Translations under genes and position numbers: made by a program
Assembly (NCBI GenBank): GCA_008000375.1
Contig: SMOI01000336.1
Location: 1 to 34,468 of the forward strand
Direction of reading: 5' to 3'
DNA: 34,468 nucleotides
Source of the DNA: Poteriospumella lacustris
Taxonomy: Eukaryota > Sar > Chrysophyceae > Chromulinales > Dinobryaceae
Shown: one piece after another, positions 1 through 8,563 of the stretch
Position numbering within the stretch: position 1 is the first letter of the stretch
How the letters are laid out: each line of letters begins with the position of its first letter
The notes under the pieces: model-generated
Told to the model about the DNA's origin: nothing
Seen by the model: the letters and a program-made list of their open reading frames with translations, nothing else
The model's database searches: none

Positions 1-70
1 TGCCTGCCGCGGCGTCCGGGTAGTGGGGTGTTTTGTGGGCCCTGCGTCTCGGGGGCCCCAGGGCCCCAGG

Positions 71-71
<1 letters not shown>

Positions 72-101
<30 letters not shown>
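72..101. repeat. Poly-G run followed by GTC triplets
   Basis: Thirty consecutive G residues run directly into a GTC-rich tract to about 121. Such homopolymers are prone to sequencing error, so the exact length is uncertain. Confidence 0.9.
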
Positions 102-102
<1 letters not shown>

Positions 103-417
103 CGTCGTTGTCGTCGTCGTCCCTAGCTAGCCCGCGATACAGAAACAGATCATCGACAGTCGTTCGGATGATCGAGCGGCGGTGACGGACGGGGTGGTTC
201 GCCCTCCACAGCGGCCGCCGTTGGGCAACTGTCCGGGGATTCAAGGCTTCCCCATGGGGTTCTCTGGGGCAGCTACTGTCGTCTGAACGAGGTAAACCAC
301 TTCGGCTTTCGTAGTAACGATCAGTCCGATGGGCAGCTGACTGCTCGTCAGGCCCCCACTCACGTCGGTGGCAGCGACTGTCACTGTCACTTTCTTTTTT
401 CTGAAACCGACAGCACC

Positions 418-465
<48 letters not shown>

Positions 466-466
466 G
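418..466. repeat. GACA tetranucleotide microsatellite
   Basis: About twelve perfect tandem copies of GACA, seen directly. Confidence 0.95.
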
Positions 467-689
467 GCCAGCTCGGGGCTCTGTCGCTGAGCACTCTCTG
501 TCAGTTGGCTGGCGTCGTCACCATCGTGTCGTCTCTCCTCTGCGGTGGGCGTCTTACCGAGGTCGCAACCAACAGCAGCTCCAGCTCGGAGCTGCACCTC
601 TGCTGCCCGTGATGTCACAGGAGACGGGCGGGACTGACCTCTGACAGTGACTATACTCGCCATAAACGGAATGTGCCTGCTGCCGCAGC

Positions 690-718
690 AGCGGCGGCGG
701 CGGCGGCGGCGGCGGCGG
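690..718. repeat. CGG trinucleotide microsatellite
   Basis: About nine tandem CGG triplets, preceded by CAGCAG. The tract translates to Arg or Pro runs in overlapping frames, which I do not regard as genes. Confidence 0.9.
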
Positions 719-936
719 TCACGCGTCGTCGCCATCATGTCACTCGTCATCGTCGTCATGCACACCTGTGCCGCTCGTCGGCGGCGGTCGCGTCGGTCTC
801 CGTCGCCGGTCTCTGCTGTCGTCCTGTCACTGGTTGGCATCTTATTTAGGGCGCCCTCACAGGTAAACACCGCTCAATCTAGTTACCCTCGTTACCACAA
901 GTCCTTTCCGCCACTCCGCCGGTCGAGCTGCGGGTC

Positions 937-1287
937 ATGAGCGAGTCGGTGCCACTGAGCTTCCTCGTGCAGCACCAGGAGCAGCTGCTGCAGTGCGCCG
1001 CCTTTGCGGACGCCTGTCCGCTCGCGACGAACTACCTGCTGCACCAGCAGATGGGTCCCTTCGGCCTCGTCGTCAACATCGTCGCCCTGCGCGGCGCGGC
1101 CGCCTCGCCGACGCCGCTGCGCGTGCACCTCGTCGTGGACAACCACCTGCGCTTCCCCACGGCCTCGCTGCAGCTGACGGCGGCGCAGTTCGACCTCATG
1201 CGCGAGGTAGTGGCCGCCCCGCGCCAGGCGATGCCGCCCGCGACGACGTCGCCGACGCTGTGGGGCTGGGCCTTCGGCCACTGCTGA
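937..1287 (+). CDS. Hypothetical protein, 116 aa
   Basis: Unrecognised. An ATG-to-TGA frame of 116 codons with balanced composition, unlike the repeat-driven frames around it. It has a mixed hydrophobic pattern without signal peptide or membrane segment: residues 1-60 alternate Leu/Val/Phe with polar residues, and there is a Pro/Thr/Ala-rich stretch near 95-108. The stop lies three bases before a 21-bp minisatellite. It could instead be the first exon of a larger gene, because longer frames overlap on both strands, but those contain the minisatellite translation. No domain can be assigned. Confidence 0.4.
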   Translation: MSESVPLSFLVQHQEQLLQCAAFADACPLATNYLLHQQMGPFGLVVNIVALRGAAASPTPLRVHLVVDNHLRFPTASLQLTAAQFDLMREVVAAPRQAMPPATTSPTLWGWAFGHC

Positions 1288-1289
1288 GC

Positions 1290-1471
1290 GCCCCGCCGAT
1301 GGCGGTCTGGGCCCCGCCAATGGCGCTCTGGGCCCCGCCGATGGCGGTCTGGGCCCCGCCGATGGCGGTCTGGGCCCCGCCGATGGCGCTCTGGGCCCCG
1401 CCGATGGCGGTCTGGGCCCCGCCGATGGCGCTCTGGGCCCCGCCGTTGGCGGTCTGGGCCCCGCCGACGGC
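1290..1471. repeat. 21-bp minisatellite, eight copies plus a partial
   Basis: Unit GCCCCGCCGATGGCGGTCTG plus G, repeated with no length change from 1290 to 1457, then a partial degenerate unit. Copies differ at a few positions (CGGTC versus CGCTC; GAT, AAT or GTT). Because 21 is divisible by three, the array stays open in several frames on both strands and creates spurious ORFs. Confidence 0.95.
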
Positions 1472-1658
1472 CGCCAGTCAGATGCCTCGCCGAGGGCAGC
1501 GGGTCGCAGCCGCAGACCCAGCGCCGCGTCGCACTCGTCCAGCGACACGCCCACCGAAGCGCTGCGCAGCCGGCGACACACAAAGCGCACGGCCCTGTCC
1601 CCGCCTCGCTGTTGGCGCAATGCGGCTGCGCTGGGCGCTCGGGACGGTCCCGAAGGCC

Positions 1659-1697
1659 GCGCCGCCGCCGCCGCCGCCGCCGCCGCCGTCGTCGTCG
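1659..1697. repeat. GCC then GTC trinucleotide tract
   Basis: Roughly ten GCC triplets grading into GTC triplets, seen directly. Confidence 0.85.
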
Positions 1698-1960
1698 CTG
1701 ATCGATGCGGCGGGGCGGAGCCGCGAAACGGTCGCGCGTTGTAACCGTCGCTCTAATTGTCACCGCGCTCTCTCGGCTGTGCTCTGGCTTCGTGGGGAGA
1801 GAGGTACGGGCGGTTCAATGCCCAGTGTCGCCGGCGTCGCCGTCGCACGTGCGGCGACGGTGACTTGGGCCAAGCGACCCCCCGCGACCGCCCGCGACCG
1901 CCGCCCGTCGCGCTGCGCCGACCGCTCCGCGTTCGTGAGACGTTACACCGATCTTACACG

Positions 1961-1990
1961 GCTCTACACAGCTCTACACAGCTCTACAGC
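1961..1990. repeat. 10-bp tandem repeat GCTCTACACA
   Basis: Three adjacent copies, the third ending AGC instead of ACA, followed by a diverged GCGCTACAGA copy. Confidence 0.8.
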
Positions 1991-2385
1991 GCGCTACAGA
2001 GAGCTGCAGCGGACAAGGCGTGTCTCATCTTGTCGCATCGCCGCGCGTCTCGGTCGGCGTCTCTCTCGCCGACGCAGCGACCGCCAGCGCAACGGTCTCT
2101 GACCCTGCGCCACCGTCGCGTCGCGCAGCGTCGTCTGATCACGGTCGAGACCGCCGGCTGAGGCTGCGCACAGGAGCGACAGAGGCTGCGCAGACGGCGG
2201 CGCAGACGGCCGCGAGGGCGGCGCTGGGCCGTCGCAGGGGCGGGCGGCGTCGGTCCGTTCCCCGTGGCCGCCGCTGGCGCCGCCGCCGCCGCCGCCGCAG
2301 CCGCCGCCGCTGGCGCTGCGCCTGCAGCGTCCGTCTCTCGTCAACCCAGGGGCCCCAAGAGGGCCCGGGGGCCGTAATCGACCGA

Positions 2386-3285
2386 TCAGTGGTCGATGCG
2401 GAGGCTGAGGAAGACGCCCTGCAGGTAGTCGGCGAAGGTCTCGCGCTTGGCGGCCGCCACGTCGGCCACGTCGTCGACGCGCGCAGCCAGCGCGTCGTAC
2501 GAGGCGACCACCTCGCGCTTGATGTTGGTCCACTCGGCGTCGCGCATGCCGCCGTAGCGGTCGGGCCAGCGCCGGCCGTCCGCGCGGTAGACGTACGCGT
2601 CGACGCCGGGGCAGCGGCCGTCGTCGTAGTCGGCGGCGACCCAGTCGTTCTTCGCGCGCTTGAACGGGCCCTTCTTGCTGCGGTTGATGTCGCGCGTCGT
2701 GACGTTGGCGTTGGCCAGGCAGTTGGCGATCGCGCGGAACTGCGCGTGCTCGCTGCGCAGCACGCGGCCCACCGTCGGGTGGCGCGCGTATGCGTCGAAG
2801 GCGGCGTCGATCAGCTGCACCTCGAAGACGTGGTCGATCTCCGGGGCCAGCGCCTCCACCTCCGCGCGGCTGCGGCGCGAGTACGCGTCCTGCGACTGCC
2901 GGCTCTCCCACACCTGCGCCACGCTCGGCAGGCGGCCGCGCATCGTCGCGGGGACGACGAAGGCGGCGTCCGCCGCCGACGCCGACGCCGCGTCGCCAGC
3001 GGGACGAGCACCGCCTGTGACGCGCGCATCGATGCTGGTGACGCGCACTGCTGCTGCCGCCCGGGCGGACGGCGACGGGGCCGAGGGTCGCTCTGCGGTG
3101 CCTCGTGCGAGGCCGGCGTCCTCTCCGATCGCAGTGGCGGCGGCCGAGGCGACGGCGCGGGGCGAAGTCGCCGCAGGGTGCCTAGTCGCGATCTGGGAAA
3201 CTGTAGACGGGCTAGCGGGCGCGTCGTCTCGCTGCGGACAGGTGCGGCGATTGTGGCCGCTCTGCCGACACAGGCCACACGGCAT
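2386..3285 (-). CDS. Zinc-knuckle protein with possible HNH-like C-terminal core
   Basis: 299 aa from the ATG that immediately precedes the zinc knuckle; the frame stays open about 100 codons further upstream, but that part is Arg-rich and not protein-like. Residues 3-16 form a CCHC knuckle, Cys-x2-Cys-x4-His-x4-Cys (C3, C6, H11, C16), which in other proteins binds single-stranded nucleic acid or protein. Residues 25-115 are an Ala/Pro/Ser-rich linker. Residues 149-157 (EIDHVFEVQ) and the Asn/Lys-rich stretch at 194-205 resemble the Asp-His...Asn pattern of beta-beta-alpha-metal (HNH-type) nucleases; this is a motif-level inference. The remainder (215-299) is globular and unrecognised. The gene is divergent from the first eS19 gene, with 503 bp between starts. 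Confidence 0.62.
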   Translation of the reverse strand: MPCGLCRQSGHNRRTCPQRDDAPASPSTVSQIATRHPAATSPRAVASAAATAIGEDAGLARGTAERPSAPSPSARAAAAVRVTSIDARVTGGARPAGDAASASAADAAFVVPATMRGRLPSVAQVWESRQSQDAYSRRSRAEVEALAPEIDHVFEVQLIDAAFDAYARHPTVGRVLRSEHAQFRAIANCLANANVTTRDINRSKKGPFKRAKNDWVAADYDDGRCPGVDAYVYRADGRRWPDRYGGMRDAEWTNIKREVVASYDALAARVDDVADVAAAKRETFADYLQGVFLSLRIDH

Positions 3286-3788
3286 CGTTGGCACTTGTAG
3301 CTCACTCGGAAAGAAAGGCGACTGTCGTCTGGTCCGAGCAGTACGAGCAGTCTGTAACCAATTGCGTGTATCCGCTGTATCCCAAAGCCCAAAGTCCATA
3401 AGCTTCCTGCCCCGCCGGCGGTGGCTCCTCGTCGCTGCTGCAGCCGTCATCGTCATCGTGACCAACTGCAGGTTTTGTCCATGTCGCGGTCGACTCAGCA
3501 GCGACGACAAACGACAAGCGACAGTGGCGACTGCTGTGGCGCGGTGTCGCGCGCCACACATTTTCGAAGCCCGGTGCGTCACGGACACAGGTGGTTTGCG
3601 GTCGCACCGCGGCAGGGCGCCTCTCGGCCAGCGCCGAGCATTGTTTCGTCGCCTGCGATCGATCGCGATTGGCCTCGCGGCTTTGCCAAAGGCTCACGGC
3701 GGTCTCGAGCGAAAGGAAGCGGACTCAGCCGCTGCCAGCCTACAACAATAAAGTTGGTTTCTGCTTGGAATTTGTCCCTATATCGACC
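3286..3788. promoter_or_regulatory. Divergent intergenic region, zinc-knuckle gene / eS19-A
   Basis: A 503-bp spacer with no gene. Just before the eS19 ATG it contains the block CTACAACAATAAAGTTGG followed by TTTCTGCTT, then TATCGACC at the ATG. The same block, with two or three changes, lies in front of the second eS19 gene, so it is a likely shared core promoter or 5'-UTR element. Confidence 0.5.
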
Positions 3789-4531
3789 ATGTCTGACGAG
3801 AGAAAGACCGGAGTCACTGTCCGTGACGTGCCTGCTGCCAAGTTCATCGCCGCTTACGCCGATGTCTTGAAGAACAACGACAAGTTCGTCGTGCCCAAGT
3901 GGGTCGACACCGTCAAGACCGGTGTCCACAAGGAGTTGGCTCCTTATGACCCTGACTGGTACTACATTCGCGCTGGTAAGTCGCCTTCGGGTTCGACGTG
4001 GCGACGGCGGCGACAGATTTCGACAGCTCGTCGCGCCTCACCGGAGAGTTGCGGCATCTTGCCCTTCTCTTTCGACGTTGCGGTAGCGCTTTACGACTGG
4101 CTGGAGCTCGGATCTGCTTACGCAGCCGTTCGTCTTCGCCTCATCGTTCGACCGCTGCCGGTGGGAGCGTCGTTTGTCTCGTCGATCTGTCGCCCTCGTC
4201 GCCGCTCGCTGTTTTCTTTGCCCTGGTCTGTCCTCTAACGCTCTCTGTGTCTTGTTTGTGTCTTCTTGCAGCCGCCATCATCCGAAAAGTCTACTTGCGC
4301 CCCGGCACTGGCGTCGGCGCCTTGCAAAAGCGCTTCGGTGGCTGCTACCGCCGCGGATCTCGCCCTGAGATCCACCAGGACGCTGCCTCCGGCATCATCC
4401 GCACCATCATGCGCTCCTTCGAAGACTTGAAGCTGACCGAGCAGACCGAGAAGGGCGGTCGCAAGATCTCGCGAACTGGCCAGCAAGCTTTGGACCTCGT
4501 CGCGCACCAGGTCGCTTACGACGAGCTGTAA
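3789..4531 (+). CDS. 40S ribosomal protein eS19, copy A (one intron)
   Basis: Structural protein of the small ribosomal subunit, needed in eukaryotes for late 18S rRNA maturation. Exons are 3789-3975 and 4272-4531, giving 148 aa, the normal length for eS19. Diagnostic stretches include VTVRDV near the N-terminus, [19 protein letters not shown] at 44-62, [16 protein letters not shown] across the splice junction, and [17 protein letters not shown] near the C-terminus. The 296-nt intron starts GTAAGT, ends TTGCAG and is phase 1. The encoded protein is identical to that of the convergent copy B, while the introns differ in length and sequence and exon 2 differs only at a few synonymous sites. An AATAAA lies about 110 nt after the stop. 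Confidence 0.97.
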
Positions 4532-4593
4532 GCTCGCTCGTAGGCGCTGGTTGGGGATGTCTGTCTAACGGTTTGTAGTTTTAGTCAAAGAGG

Positions 4594-4618
4594 CCTGGTC
4601 TCGTTCTCGTGAGACAGG
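4594..4618 (+). promoter_or_regulatory. 3'-UTR stem-loop of eS19-A
   Basis: CCTGGTCTCG, loop TTCT, CGTGAGACAGG: an imperfect hairpin 63 nt after the stop and 20 nt before AATAAA. A hairpin with the same loop and flanking GGTCTCCGCAG-like sequence occurs in the other eS19 copy. Confidence 0.55.
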
Positions 4619-4638
4619 TCTCCGCAGTAACCAACGCA

Positions 4639-4644
4639 AATAAA
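4639..4644 (+). terminator. AATAAA polyadenylation signal, eS19-A
   Basis: Perfect AATAAA about 110 nt after the eS19-A stop and just after the UTR hairpin. Confidence 0.6.
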
Positions 4645-5039
4645 GCACAATCAACGTGTCTGTGGTGTTCCTCGTCTGTTGCTTCTGTTGGTTGTTCTCC
4701 CTTTCAGGTGCCTCGGCGAGCTGCGGATCGCCACCGCAGTGCGGATCGGGCTACAAGCGATCTTCTGTCACGCCATGCAATTACACAGGACCGACTATCG
4801 ACTGGACCATGGACGGCGGACCGCGGACCACAGCGGCAGGACGCTCGACAACGCGCGATGGACAGCGACAGAACAGCTGCCCATCGCAGAGGTCAAGGCG
4901 CACGGCCGAGTCACGCAGCACAGATCACAGACGGTCACTTGGTCAGTGATCGACATGACCGATCAGATGAAGGAAGAACACCAAAGAGAGCAACAGAGAG
5001 AGCGACGAAACAAGAGCGAACAAGAGACGTTGAAAGTGG

Positions 5040-5045
5040 TTTATT
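5040..5045 (-). terminator. AATAAA polyadenylation signal, eS19-B
   Basis: Plus-strand TTTATT, i.e. AATAAA on the minus strand, about 110 nt after the eS19-B stop and again just beyond the UTR hairpin. The spacing matches copy A. Confidence 0.6.
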
Positions 5046-5064
5046 TAAAGTTGTTTTCTGCGAA

Positions 5065-5093
5065 GACCAGAGCTCTCGAGAACGAGCCTGGTC
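5065..5093 (-). promoter_or_regulatory. 3'-UTR stem-loop of eS19-B
   Basis: Read on the minus strand: GACCAGGCTCG, loop TTCT, CGAG, four unpaired bases, CTGGTC. The loop and inner CTCG/CGAG pairs match the copy A hairpin, while stem bases differ. Confidence 0.55.
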
Positions 5094-5155
5094 CACTACG
5101 GCTTAACAGAGGGTTATACAGAGGGGGAATCACCAACCAGAACTTAGCAACCAGC

Positions 5156-5797
5156 TTACAGCTCGTCGTAAGCGACCTGGTGCGCGACGAGGTCCAAAGC
5201 TTGCTGGCCAGTTCGGGAGATCTTGCGGCCGCCCTTTTCGGTCTGCTCGGTCAGCTTCAAATCCTCGAACGAGCGCATGATGGTGCGGATGATGCCGGAG
5301 GCAGCGTCCTGGTGGATCTCGGGGCGAGATCCGCGGCGGTAGCAGCCACCGAAGCGCTTTTGCAAGGCGCCGACGCCAGTGCCGGGGCGCAAGTAGACTT
5401 TTCGGATGATGGCGGCTGTAAGAAGACACAGACAAGACACAGAGAGCGTTAGAGAACAGGCAAAGAAAAAAGAAAAAGAGCAGCATCGGCGGCGGACTCG
5501 GAGACGACGGAGCGGTGGACAACTGACGAGTCAGAAGACGTCGACGTCCATCAACCTCCTCGTCGCATCCGCCAGAGTCCCGCCGAGTGATCCATTGCAC
5601 AATGACTTACCAGCGCGAATGTAGTACCAGTCAGGGTCATAAGGAGCCAACTCCTTGTGGACACCGGTCTTGACGGTGTCGACCCACTTGGGCACGACGA
5701 ACTTGTCGTTGTTCTTCAAGACATCGGCGTAAGCGGCGATGAACTTGGCAGCAGGCACGTCACGGACAGTGACTCCGGTCTTTCTCTCGTCAGACAT
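5156..5797 (-). CDS. 40S ribosomal protein eS19, copy B (one intron)
   Basis: Second eS19 gene, convergent with copy A. Exons on the minus strand are 5797-5611 (187 nt) and 5415-5156 (260 nt), exactly the exon lengths of copy A, encoding the same 148 aa. The intron sits at the identical phase-1 position but is 195 nt rather than 296 nt and is not alignable by eye beyond the splice sites. The start context TATCGACC-ATG and the upstream AAGTTGGTTTCTGCTT block are shared with copy A. Both copies look functional: no stops, and the differences in exon 2 are synonymous. This implies an inverted duplication kept homogeneous by selection or gene conversion. Confidence 0.96.
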
Positions 5798-6300
5798 GGT
5801 CGATATAGATTTTGTAGTAAGCAGAAACCAACTTTTTTGTTGTAGAATCGGCGAGTTTCATCGCGGTGAAAGCCGCAGGCAAACGCAGCCAGCGCGCGTC
5901 TGCGACGAGGTGATTTTGTCGCTGCGCTCTGCGTCGCTCCGCCTCCGAGGCGGCTGTGTCGGTCCTGGGCGGCGACAGTGAATTGTGGTGGAAATCGAGT
6001 GGCCCGCTGCCGCTGTGGCGTGTGGCGCGACACCCACCGCTGTGTCGCCAGTGCCTTGTCGGCATCGATTTGTCGCCGACAAATGACTGGTGACAACGCC
6101 TCCCCCACCGAAGTCGATCCCCATTTCGACCTCGACGGAGGAGAAACTGGCGCCGCCGTTGCGACTTCGCCCAGCCGAGAGAGTGGCAGATATGATATGA
6201 TCCTCGAGGCGGACCGACCACGACCGAGCGTAAATCACAACTCAAATAGACAATACACAGTCCTGACAGCCGATATCCTCACTGCTATAAGTGCCCTACC
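5798..6300. promoter_or_regulatory. Divergent intergenic region, eS19-B / coiled-coil gene
   Basis: A 503-bp spacer. The eS19 side carries the shared block (minus-strand AAGTTGGTTTCTGCTT, about 5816-5836). The other side has CTATAAG about 14 nt before the coiled-coil ATG, probably too close to be a TATA box; it may be an initiator-region sequence. No gene seen. Confidence 0.4.
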
Positions 6301-6768
6301 ATGTCAAAGTTCTTCAAGAAGGCGTTCAAGGACATCTCCACCATGGCCGAGAAGGCCTCCATTCCTGTGCTGAAAGGGGAACGTGATGCACTGGAAACCG
6401 AACGCAATGAGGTGCTAGCGGAGATAGAGAAGACAAAAGCCAACGAATTGGTCCTGCGACCTCTGCTCGAGTCGATGGAGCGCACGAAGCGGACCAACCT
6501 CGACACGTTGGCGAGCTTCCAGACCTACTTCCAGACGCAGAATTTCATCCCGTTAGCCGATAAGGAGCAGGCAACGGCACTGGAGAATGAAATGCTTCGC
6601 GAGCTGAACGTTCTCTACGTGACACTGGTCGAGGCCAACCGCACGCTGGACGAGACGACCGCGAAGTACTCCGCCGTGACCGTCCCGGCCATGGAGGACC
6701 GCGTGGCCGAGCTCAACGTCGAGATTCAGAAGTACAACGTCCGCCTCAGCGAGATTCGCGCCAAGTAG
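6301..6768 (+). CDS. Coiled-coil protein, 155 aa, unknown function
   Basis: Unrecognised but convincing: ATG to TAG, 155 codons, balanced composition rich in Glu, Lys, Leu and Thr. Residues 25-60 and 95-155 show heptad-like spacing of Leu/Val/Ile with charged residues between (for example ALETERNEVLAEIEKTKANE), consistent with two helical coiled-coil segments joined by an aromatic linker (FQTYFQTQNF, near 74-83). The N-terminus is basic and amphipathic (MSKFFKKAFKDI). No signal peptide or transmembrane segment. It is divergent from eS19-B. Possible roles (scaffold, vesicle or cytoskeletal adaptor) cannot be resolved. Confidence 0.65.
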   Translation: MSKFFKKAFKDISTMAEKASIPVLKGERDALETERNEVLAEIEKTKANELVLRPLLESMERTKRTNLDTLASFQTYFQTQNFIPLADKEQATALENEMLRELNVLYVTLVEANRTLDETTAKYSAVTVPAMEDRVAELNVEIQKYNVRLSEIRAK

Positions 6769-7498
6769 CGCGCCCTTCCTCCGAGCTGCCCTCCCAACCG
6801 TCGTCGTAGCCATGTAACCCCCCGTCAGTAAGTAGCGCGCTTCGACCGACAGCCGATGCGGCGCCACACCGAACAGGCACCACCACCAGTCACAGTCACC
6901 GGTTACTGTCAGTACCAACCCACGTGTGGCAGCTCCATGTCGCCGACAGCTGGCAACGATCGGAGGGCGTCAGAGGGCCGCTCACTGACGCTCGTCGGGT
7001 GCCGTGGATCCACTCGGCGGTCGCAGTCGCCGTCACAAGAGGCGACGCTGGCGGTGTCGACTGCAGCAGGCGGCGTCGCAGGGGCAGAGGAGCAGGAGAG
7101 CAATGGCAGGGAGAGTTAGCGTCAGCGATTACACCACAGACGGCAGCAGAGGGCGCACGGGTTCAACAGCCGACCGCCACGACGCGACAAGAGCAATAAA
7201 CGGAACAAGCGACACGGGGCCCAGCAACGGAAGGTGGGTGGGGGGGGGGGGGGGCGAGGAGAGAGCGAGAAAAGAGACAGAGGCAGACACCGACACGGAC
7301 ACGCAACAGAGCATGCGGTGGAGGAGAGGGGGTCAGTGCTGTTGGACTGAGGCCCTGCCGCGAGAGCGACAGGGGCAGGGATGGGAGCGGGCGGGGGCGG
7401 CGGGGGATATACTGTTCGATAAAACCTAAAAGAAACTATAGAAACCTAGCGGGGACAGCGGCGGCGGCACTGTCAGTGGGAGAAGGGGGCGGGGCGCA
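6769..7498. other. Convergent intergenic region with G-rich tract
   Basis: Spacer of 730 bp between the coiled-coil gene and the end of the cysteine dioxygenase gene. It holds a 15-nt G run (about 7240-7254) and purine-rich sequence, with an isolated AATAAA at about 7196 that may terminate the coiled-coil transcript. Frames within it are low complexity. Confidence 0.55.
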
Positions 7499-8563
7499 CT
7501 AGATGTAGTAGTGGCAGCAGTCACTGCCCTTGGGGCAGTCCTTCTCCGAGTCGCACACGACGCGGCCGTATTCGCTGTAGGAGCACACGGTGCCCGTGAA
7601 GAACTCGTCGGCGTTGTCCGGCGACGCCCAGACCTTACACGTGTGGTACGGTGGCGTGTACACGTGCAGCGTGATCGCGACGTCTTCGTCGTTGTCGTCG
7701 TGTTCGGTCGCCGACGGCGGCGCGGCGTTGCCGACCTTGTGGTAGCCGATGAAGTCGTCCATGTAGGTCACCTCGCCGGGCGACAGAATCACCTCCGAGA
7801 TCACCGCCAGGCGCTTCGGGCCGTCGCCCTGGGCACCGGGCACGTCCACACAGGTGCGACCGCCCTCGCAGGCGCCGGGCAGCTTGTCCGCCTCGACGTA
7901 TTTCGTCTCTTTGATCTGCCCGCGCACGCTCTTCACGAAGCAGCCGTCGCACGGGTGGTTGTGGATCTTGCTCTCCATGTCGGCGTTCCAGCAGAGCAGC
8001 AGGATCGTGTACTGCTGCTGGTCCGTCGCGATCAGGTTGCGCGTGTACGGAAACTTGCGCGAGCAGTGCGCGTAGGTGCGCAGGTCCTGCGCGGAGACGG
8101 TGACGTTCTTGAGCAGCACCTCGATGCACCGCCTGCGCTCGGGCCACTGCGTCTTCGCGTCGGGGTAGAAGATGAAAACCTTGTCGAGGGCGCACGACAA
8201 GGCCGCGAGCGAGGGCAGATGCGGCTGAGGGGTGAAGCGGGCGAGAATGAGCTTCTCTTGCTGCTCGGCGGGCGACAGCAGCGACATGGCGCGCGGGGAA
8301 TACGCCGGCGATGTGTTCGCCGTCGACTTCGGCGAGGCCGACCGCGACTGGTTGGCGCTCGTCGACTGCAGCGTGAGCGAGAGCTTGTCGGTCATCGGGC
8401 ACAGCGACGGTGTCGCTGGCGCGGCGACCTCGACGCCGTCGAACGACGGACGCTCCTCAGCGGCCGCCTCCGTCGGACCGGGAAAGAGGTGCGCGTAGTA
8501 GTCGCAGTGGTTGATGGGACAGCCCTCCAGGCAATCGAATGAAACGTCGACCCAAGTAGCCAT
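7499..8563 (-). CDS. Cysteine dioxygenase type I, extended
   Basis: Cupin-fold non-haem iron enzyme that oxidises L-cysteine to cysteine sulfinate, the entry step of cysteine catabolism to taurine or pyruvate plus sulfite; cytosolic. 354 aa from the ATG of MATWVDVSFD. The catalytic domain is residues ~105-320. Iron ligands are H201 and H203 (HNHPCDGC) and H275 (GYHKVGN). C208 matches the crosslink Cys of the mammalian enzyme, and Y302 in LHVYTPPYHTC is its Tyr partner, with H300 two residues before. R175 in YTRNLI matches the substrate-carboxylate Arg. Unusual features are a 100-residue Ser/Pro/Ala-rich N-terminal extension, an acidic insert (288-295) between the last ligands, and a Cys-containing C-terminal tail ending CCHYYI. 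The family is usually about 200 aa. No intron. Confidence 0.93.
   Translation of the reverse strand: MATWVDVSFDCLEGCPINHCDYYAHLFPGPTEAAAEERPSFDGVEVAAPATPSLCPMTDKLSLTLQSTSANQSRSASPKSTANTSPAYSPRAMSLLSPAEQQEKLILARFTPQPHLPSLAALSCALDKVFIFYPDAKTQWPERRRCIEVLLKNVTVSAQDLRTYAHCSRKFPYTRNLIATDQQQYTILLLCWNADMESKIHNHPCDGCFVKSVRGQIKETKYVEADKLPGACEGGRTCVDVPGAQGDGPKRLAVISEVILSPGEVTYMDDFIGYHKVGNAAPPSATEHDDNDEDVAITLHVYTPPYHTCKVWASPDNADEFFTGTVCSYSEYGRVVCDSEKDCPKGSDCCHYYI

Larger units (their letters stand above)
1..936. other. Left-edge region without a convincing gene; simple-sequence rich
   Basis: I see no credible gene here. Open frames exist on both strands but consist of simple-repeat translation (Arg runs, Cys/Leu/Ser/Val runs). 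The stretch holds a 30-nt G run, a GTC tract, a GACA tetranucleotide array and a CGG array. The last ~80 bases before 937 may be the leader of the small gene that follows. Confidence 0.6.
1288..2385. other. Intergenic region with minisatellite and GCC tracts
   Basis: No convincing gene. Long open frames on both strands reflect high GC content and the repeats (for example alternating Ala-Pro-Pro-Met-Ala-Val-Trp heptads). It contains the 21-bp minisatellite, a GCC microsatellite and a 10-bp tandem repeat, listed separately. The last ~50 bases are probably the 3' end of the minus-strand zinc-knuckle gene. Confidence 0.55.
4532..5155. other. Spacer between convergent eS19 genes
   Basis: A 624-bp tail-to-tail spacer containing both 3' UTRs. 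Each UTR has a stem-loop with a TTCT loop, followed by an AATAAA. The central part (about 4660-5030) is (GA)-rich on the plus strand; its open frames do not look like proteins. Confidence 0.65.

Noticed and set aside
892-2102. Long overlapping ORFs of 240-370 codons on both strands
   Set aside because: They owe their openness to high GC and the 21-bp minisatellite; their proteins are Arg/Pro/Ala repeats without domain-like composition.
2020-3751. Long plus-strand frames opposite the zinc-knuckle gene
   Set aside because: Arg/Val/Ala-rich shadow frames of the minus-strand gene, with no recognisable motif.
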